Source of the DNA: Opitutales bacterium
GTDB lineage: Bacteria; Verrucomicrobiota; Verrucomicrobiia; Opitutales; T3Sed10-336
NCBI GenBank assembly: GCA_007132315.1
Contig: SLOW01000121.1
Coordinates: 1 to 7,818, forward strand
DNA length: 7,818 bases
Direction of reading: 5' to 3'
Each line of letters begins with the position of its first letter. The first letter of the stretch is position 1. The notes below the pieces were generated by a model that saw only the letters and a list, made by a program, of their open reading frames with translations, was not told the origin of the DNA and made no database searches. Below, piece after piece: positions 6,376 to 7,818 of this stretch. A program made the translations under genes and the position numbers.

Positions 6376-6552
6376 ATGGCGTCCCTTCGACAAACCAATC
6401 CTTACCTGGCGAGAAAACCCGAGGCGGTGGCTGGGCTTCTTCGCAAGAGCGTTCGGCAGTCGTCGCTTTTCGAAGGGTTGCGTTTGAAGAAGGTTCATCG
6501 TTCGGCTCCTCGTTCCAAGGCCTCGAAGAAGAATCGGGCGAGGTCCGCGTAG
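6376..6552 (+). CDS. Small protein with a Fic-antitoxin-like [S/T]xxxEG motif, tail-to-tail with fic
   Basis: This is a 58-residue ORF. It starts with an ATG preceded by GGGAG at 6367-6371, one of the few Shine-Dalgarno-like sequences in the window. The N-terminal half reads TNPYLARKPEAVAGLL then SVRQSSLFEGL. SSLFEG fits the [S/T]xxxE[G/N] inhibitory motif of Fic antitoxins such as VbhA (SQRLEG). The last 20 residues are very basic (K/R-rich) and overlap the 3' end of the Fic gene by 58 bases on the opposite strand. Class I antitoxins normally sit upstream of fic on the same strand, so this convergent layout is unusual. I also recall uncharacterised small proteins with a TNPYL...SSxxEG layout, but cannot name a family. 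It could be a chance ORF; motif, start signal and neighbour together favour a gene. Confidence 0.5.
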   Translation: MASLRQTNPYLARKPEAVAGLLRKSVRQSSLFEGLRLKKVHRSAPRSKASKKNRARSA

Positions 6553-7151
6553 TCTCGCTCGTAGCCCTGTATGACTGCGTCGAGGTATCGTCGCGATCGA
6601 CTGCGGCTGCCCCGGACTTCAAAGCCGTAATCGGGAATAGGCCCTTTCGCCTGAAGAGACATCAGATCCGCTACCCACCGGGCAAGGCGTCCGTTTCCTT
6701 CACGGAATGGGTGAATGAGTAGCAGCTCAGCATGGACGATGGCGATATCTTCAGCCACGCGTTGCCGATCACCGTGCCTGCAGGGTGTTTTCCTGGATAA
6801 AATCTCTGTTTCAAATTGGCTCATGTTTTCCGAAACTCGATATGCCGGCGGCCAGGACAACCCGCCTTTCGAGACATCCACCGCACGATAGGTGCCCGCC
6901 CATTCATAGATCTCTCCAAGCCAATCGCGGTGCATTTTGCACAGTAATTCAGCGGTGAAAACTGTCGCTTCGGTAATATAATTGAGATATGCTTCCTGAG
7001 CGGCCAATAGAGACGAGTACTCCGCCTCGTCCATTTCGGTCTTTTTGCGAATGCGGAGTTTGTTGCGACGGACGCGTCTTCGCGATCCGGGCTCAAATTC
7101 ACCTTCGATTCCCGAGGATACGGCGTATCGCCTTTTAGAAGGTAGCGTCAT
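6495..7151 (-). CDS. fic: Fic-domain protein (probable AMP-transferase)
   Basis: This 218-residue Fic protein probably transfers AMP, or another nucleotide-derived group, from a nucleotide to a hydroxyl of a target protein. The complete active-site motif is visible as H147-P-F-R-E151-G-N-G-R155-L-A-R158, with the catalytic histidine, the metal-binding glutamate and the phosphate-binding arginines intact. Upstream, Y88-R-A-V-D with GGLSWPPAY and the following helix form the usual flap and target-dock region. The N-terminus has an EFEPGS segment and a KNKL-like basic stretch common in stand-alone Fic proteins. The start is the ATG at 7151, directly preceded by an in-frame TGA, so no longer form is possible. 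No Shine-Dalgarno sequence is seen. The start abuts the point where sialidase-like sequence begins on the other strand. The target and the toxicity are unknown. Confidence 0.9.
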   Translation of the reverse strand: MTLPSKRRYAVSSGIEGEFEPGSRRRVRRNKLRIRKKTEMDEAEYSSLLAAQEAYLNYITEATVFTAELLCKMHRDWLGEIYEWAGTYRAVDVSKGGLSWPPAYRVSENMSQFETEILSRKTPCRHGDRQRVAEDIAIVHAELLLIHPFREGNGRLARWVADLMSLQAKGPIPDYGFEVRGSRSRSRRYLDAVIQGYERDYADLARFFFEALERGAER

Positions 7152-7173
7152 TCAGGAAATTTCGTTCATCCGT

Positions 7174-7506
7174 TTCAAATTCCTACCTCAAACCAATTTT
7201 CCGGATGCAAGGTCGAAGTTTCATGGCCTTAGGATGAGTAACGGTGAATATGTATTGGTTTCAAATTCACATCATCAACACAGGCAATGGTTAACGCTTG
7301 CAATCAGTGATGATGGATTGGTATTTGACAGATTATTTTTTCTGGTAGAAGGTGATCACAATGGGGTTGATTATCCAATGGTCAAGGAACATGATGGCTT
7401 TCTATACATTGCGCACTCAGGTGGTTTTGGGGGCAGAAAACAATCGGTCGAGGTTCAACGGGTGCGTATTGCAGATCTTGAAAACTTGAGTATGCCAACA
7501 AATTAA
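7174..7506 (+). pseudogene. C-terminal fragment of a BNR/sialidase-like protein
   Basis: About 110 residues before the TAA at 7506 match the C-terminal blades of exo-alpha-sialidase/BNR-like beta-propeller proteins. Recognisable segments are TNFPDARSKFHGLRMSNGEY, then LTLAISDDGLVFDR, GVDYPMVKEHDGFLYIAHSG and a closing VEVQRVRIADLENL. The N-terminal half of the propeller (over 200 residues) and any signal peptide are missing. The frame is open to 7045, but residues before about 7174 are antisense to the Fic gene and unlike the family. It is followed 14 bases later by the start of a second member of the same family, so this was probably one of a tandem pair. Loss of its 5' end coincides with the edge of the Fic gene. 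A true sugar-cleaving role is not shown by this fragment. Confidence 0.75.
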
Positions 7507-7520
7507 CAGAATAATTTCTA

Positions 7521-7818
7521 ATGAAAAAAGTTATGCAAAAAATCTCCTTTCTAACTCTTGTACTTATCCTGGCTATATTCGGCAATTTATTTGCTCAAAG
7601 TAATGAATATCCACATCCGGTAAATAATTCCCAATCATCTGTCATGCTGTTCGGTGATTGGGTTCCTGAAAATACGCACCAGATCGATTTTTTCAGCCTT
7701 CCGATTGTTCCATCCGTGCATGCCATTGTGGATGATGTGCGATATGCCTGGGGTAGAAAGACTCAGCAACACAACTACCTTGTACATTATGGTGGTTACT
7801 TTTGGGCGATGTGGAGTG
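7521..7818 (+). CDS. Secreted BNR/sialidase-like protein, 5' part only
   Basis: The first 99 codons of a gene that runs off the right edge are visible. Residues 1-26 look like a Sec signal peptide: lysines at 2, 3 and 7, a hydrophobic core about 9-23, and a likely cut after LFA before QSN. The mature part contains VDDVRYAWGRKTQQHNYLVH and YGGYFWAMWS, which resemble the opening blade of exo-alpha-sialidase/BNR-like proteins of polysaccharide-degrading bacteria. The protein should be exported and may act on a glycan, but the catalytic residues lie outside the window. The ATG at 7521 has no Shine-Dalgarno sequence and is preceded by an A/T-rich spacer of 14 bases after the upstream fragment's stop. 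Its base composition is clearly AT-richer than the left part of the window. Confidence 0.75.
   Translation, partial: MKKVMQKISFLTLVLILAIFGNLFAQSNEYPHPVNNSQSSVMLFGDWVPENTHQIDFFSLPIVPSVHAIVDDVRYAWGRKTQQHNYLVHYGGYFWAMWS

Noticed and set aside
1..7818. CRISPR arrays, tRNA genes, transposases or integrases
   Set aside because: No spaced repeats of CRISPR type, no tRNA cloverleaf and no transposase or integrase motif was seen on either strand by reading.

Overview
The window looks like a bacterial chromosome segment with two GC-rich genes sets and an AT-richer right end. Its gene families (long-cupin AraC regulators, MtaB-type methyltransferases with RACo, BNR/sialidase-like secreted proteins) and the near absence of Shine-Dalgarno sequences suggest the Verrucomicrobiota/Lentisphaerota/Kiritimatiellota group. 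That placement is an inference, because no rRNA or marker gene is present.

Left region (1-5248, minus strand): five genes form one tight operon, read from right to left. They are a corrinoid-binding protein (MtaC-like), an MtaB-type methanol:corrinoid methyltransferase, a UroD-fold methyltransferase, a DUF1638 protein and a RACo-type corrinoid reductive activator that runs off the left edge. The gaps are 26 bases, then overlaps of 4 or 8 bases, then 4 bases. The expected flow is as follows: MtaB moves a methyl group, probably from methanol, to the cobalt of the corrinoid protein; the UroD-fold protein is the candidate for passing it on; RACo re-reduces cobalt that has oxidised. The MtaB zinc ligands are intact (E164, C220, C266). 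No folate-binding or coenzyme M partner is visible, so the final methyl acceptor is unknown.

Middle region (5249-7151) is a mosaic. A divergent AraC-type regulator starts at 5413 but keeps only its cupin half. It is fused tail to tail at about 5680 with the first ~60 codons of a minus-strand gene resembling the start of an Eco57I-like/Type IIG DNA methylase. Upstream of that remnant is a four-helix-bundle (S23/IVS family) gene flanked by heptamer tandem repeats, then a Fic-domain gene. On the opposite strand, overlapping the 3' end of fic, is a 58-codon ORF with an [S/T]xxxEG motif like that of Fic antitoxins.

Right region (about 7174-7818, plus strand): the C-terminal ~110 residues of a BNR/sialidase-like protein, its 5' part lost, precede the start of a second protein of the same family with a signal peptide, which runs off the right edge. 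Spot counts of G+C fall from 37/60 (4861-4920) through 32/60 (6001-6060) and 27/60 (6901-6960) to 21/60 (7321-7380). This fits a foreign defence/toxin-type module wedged between two damaged native genes.
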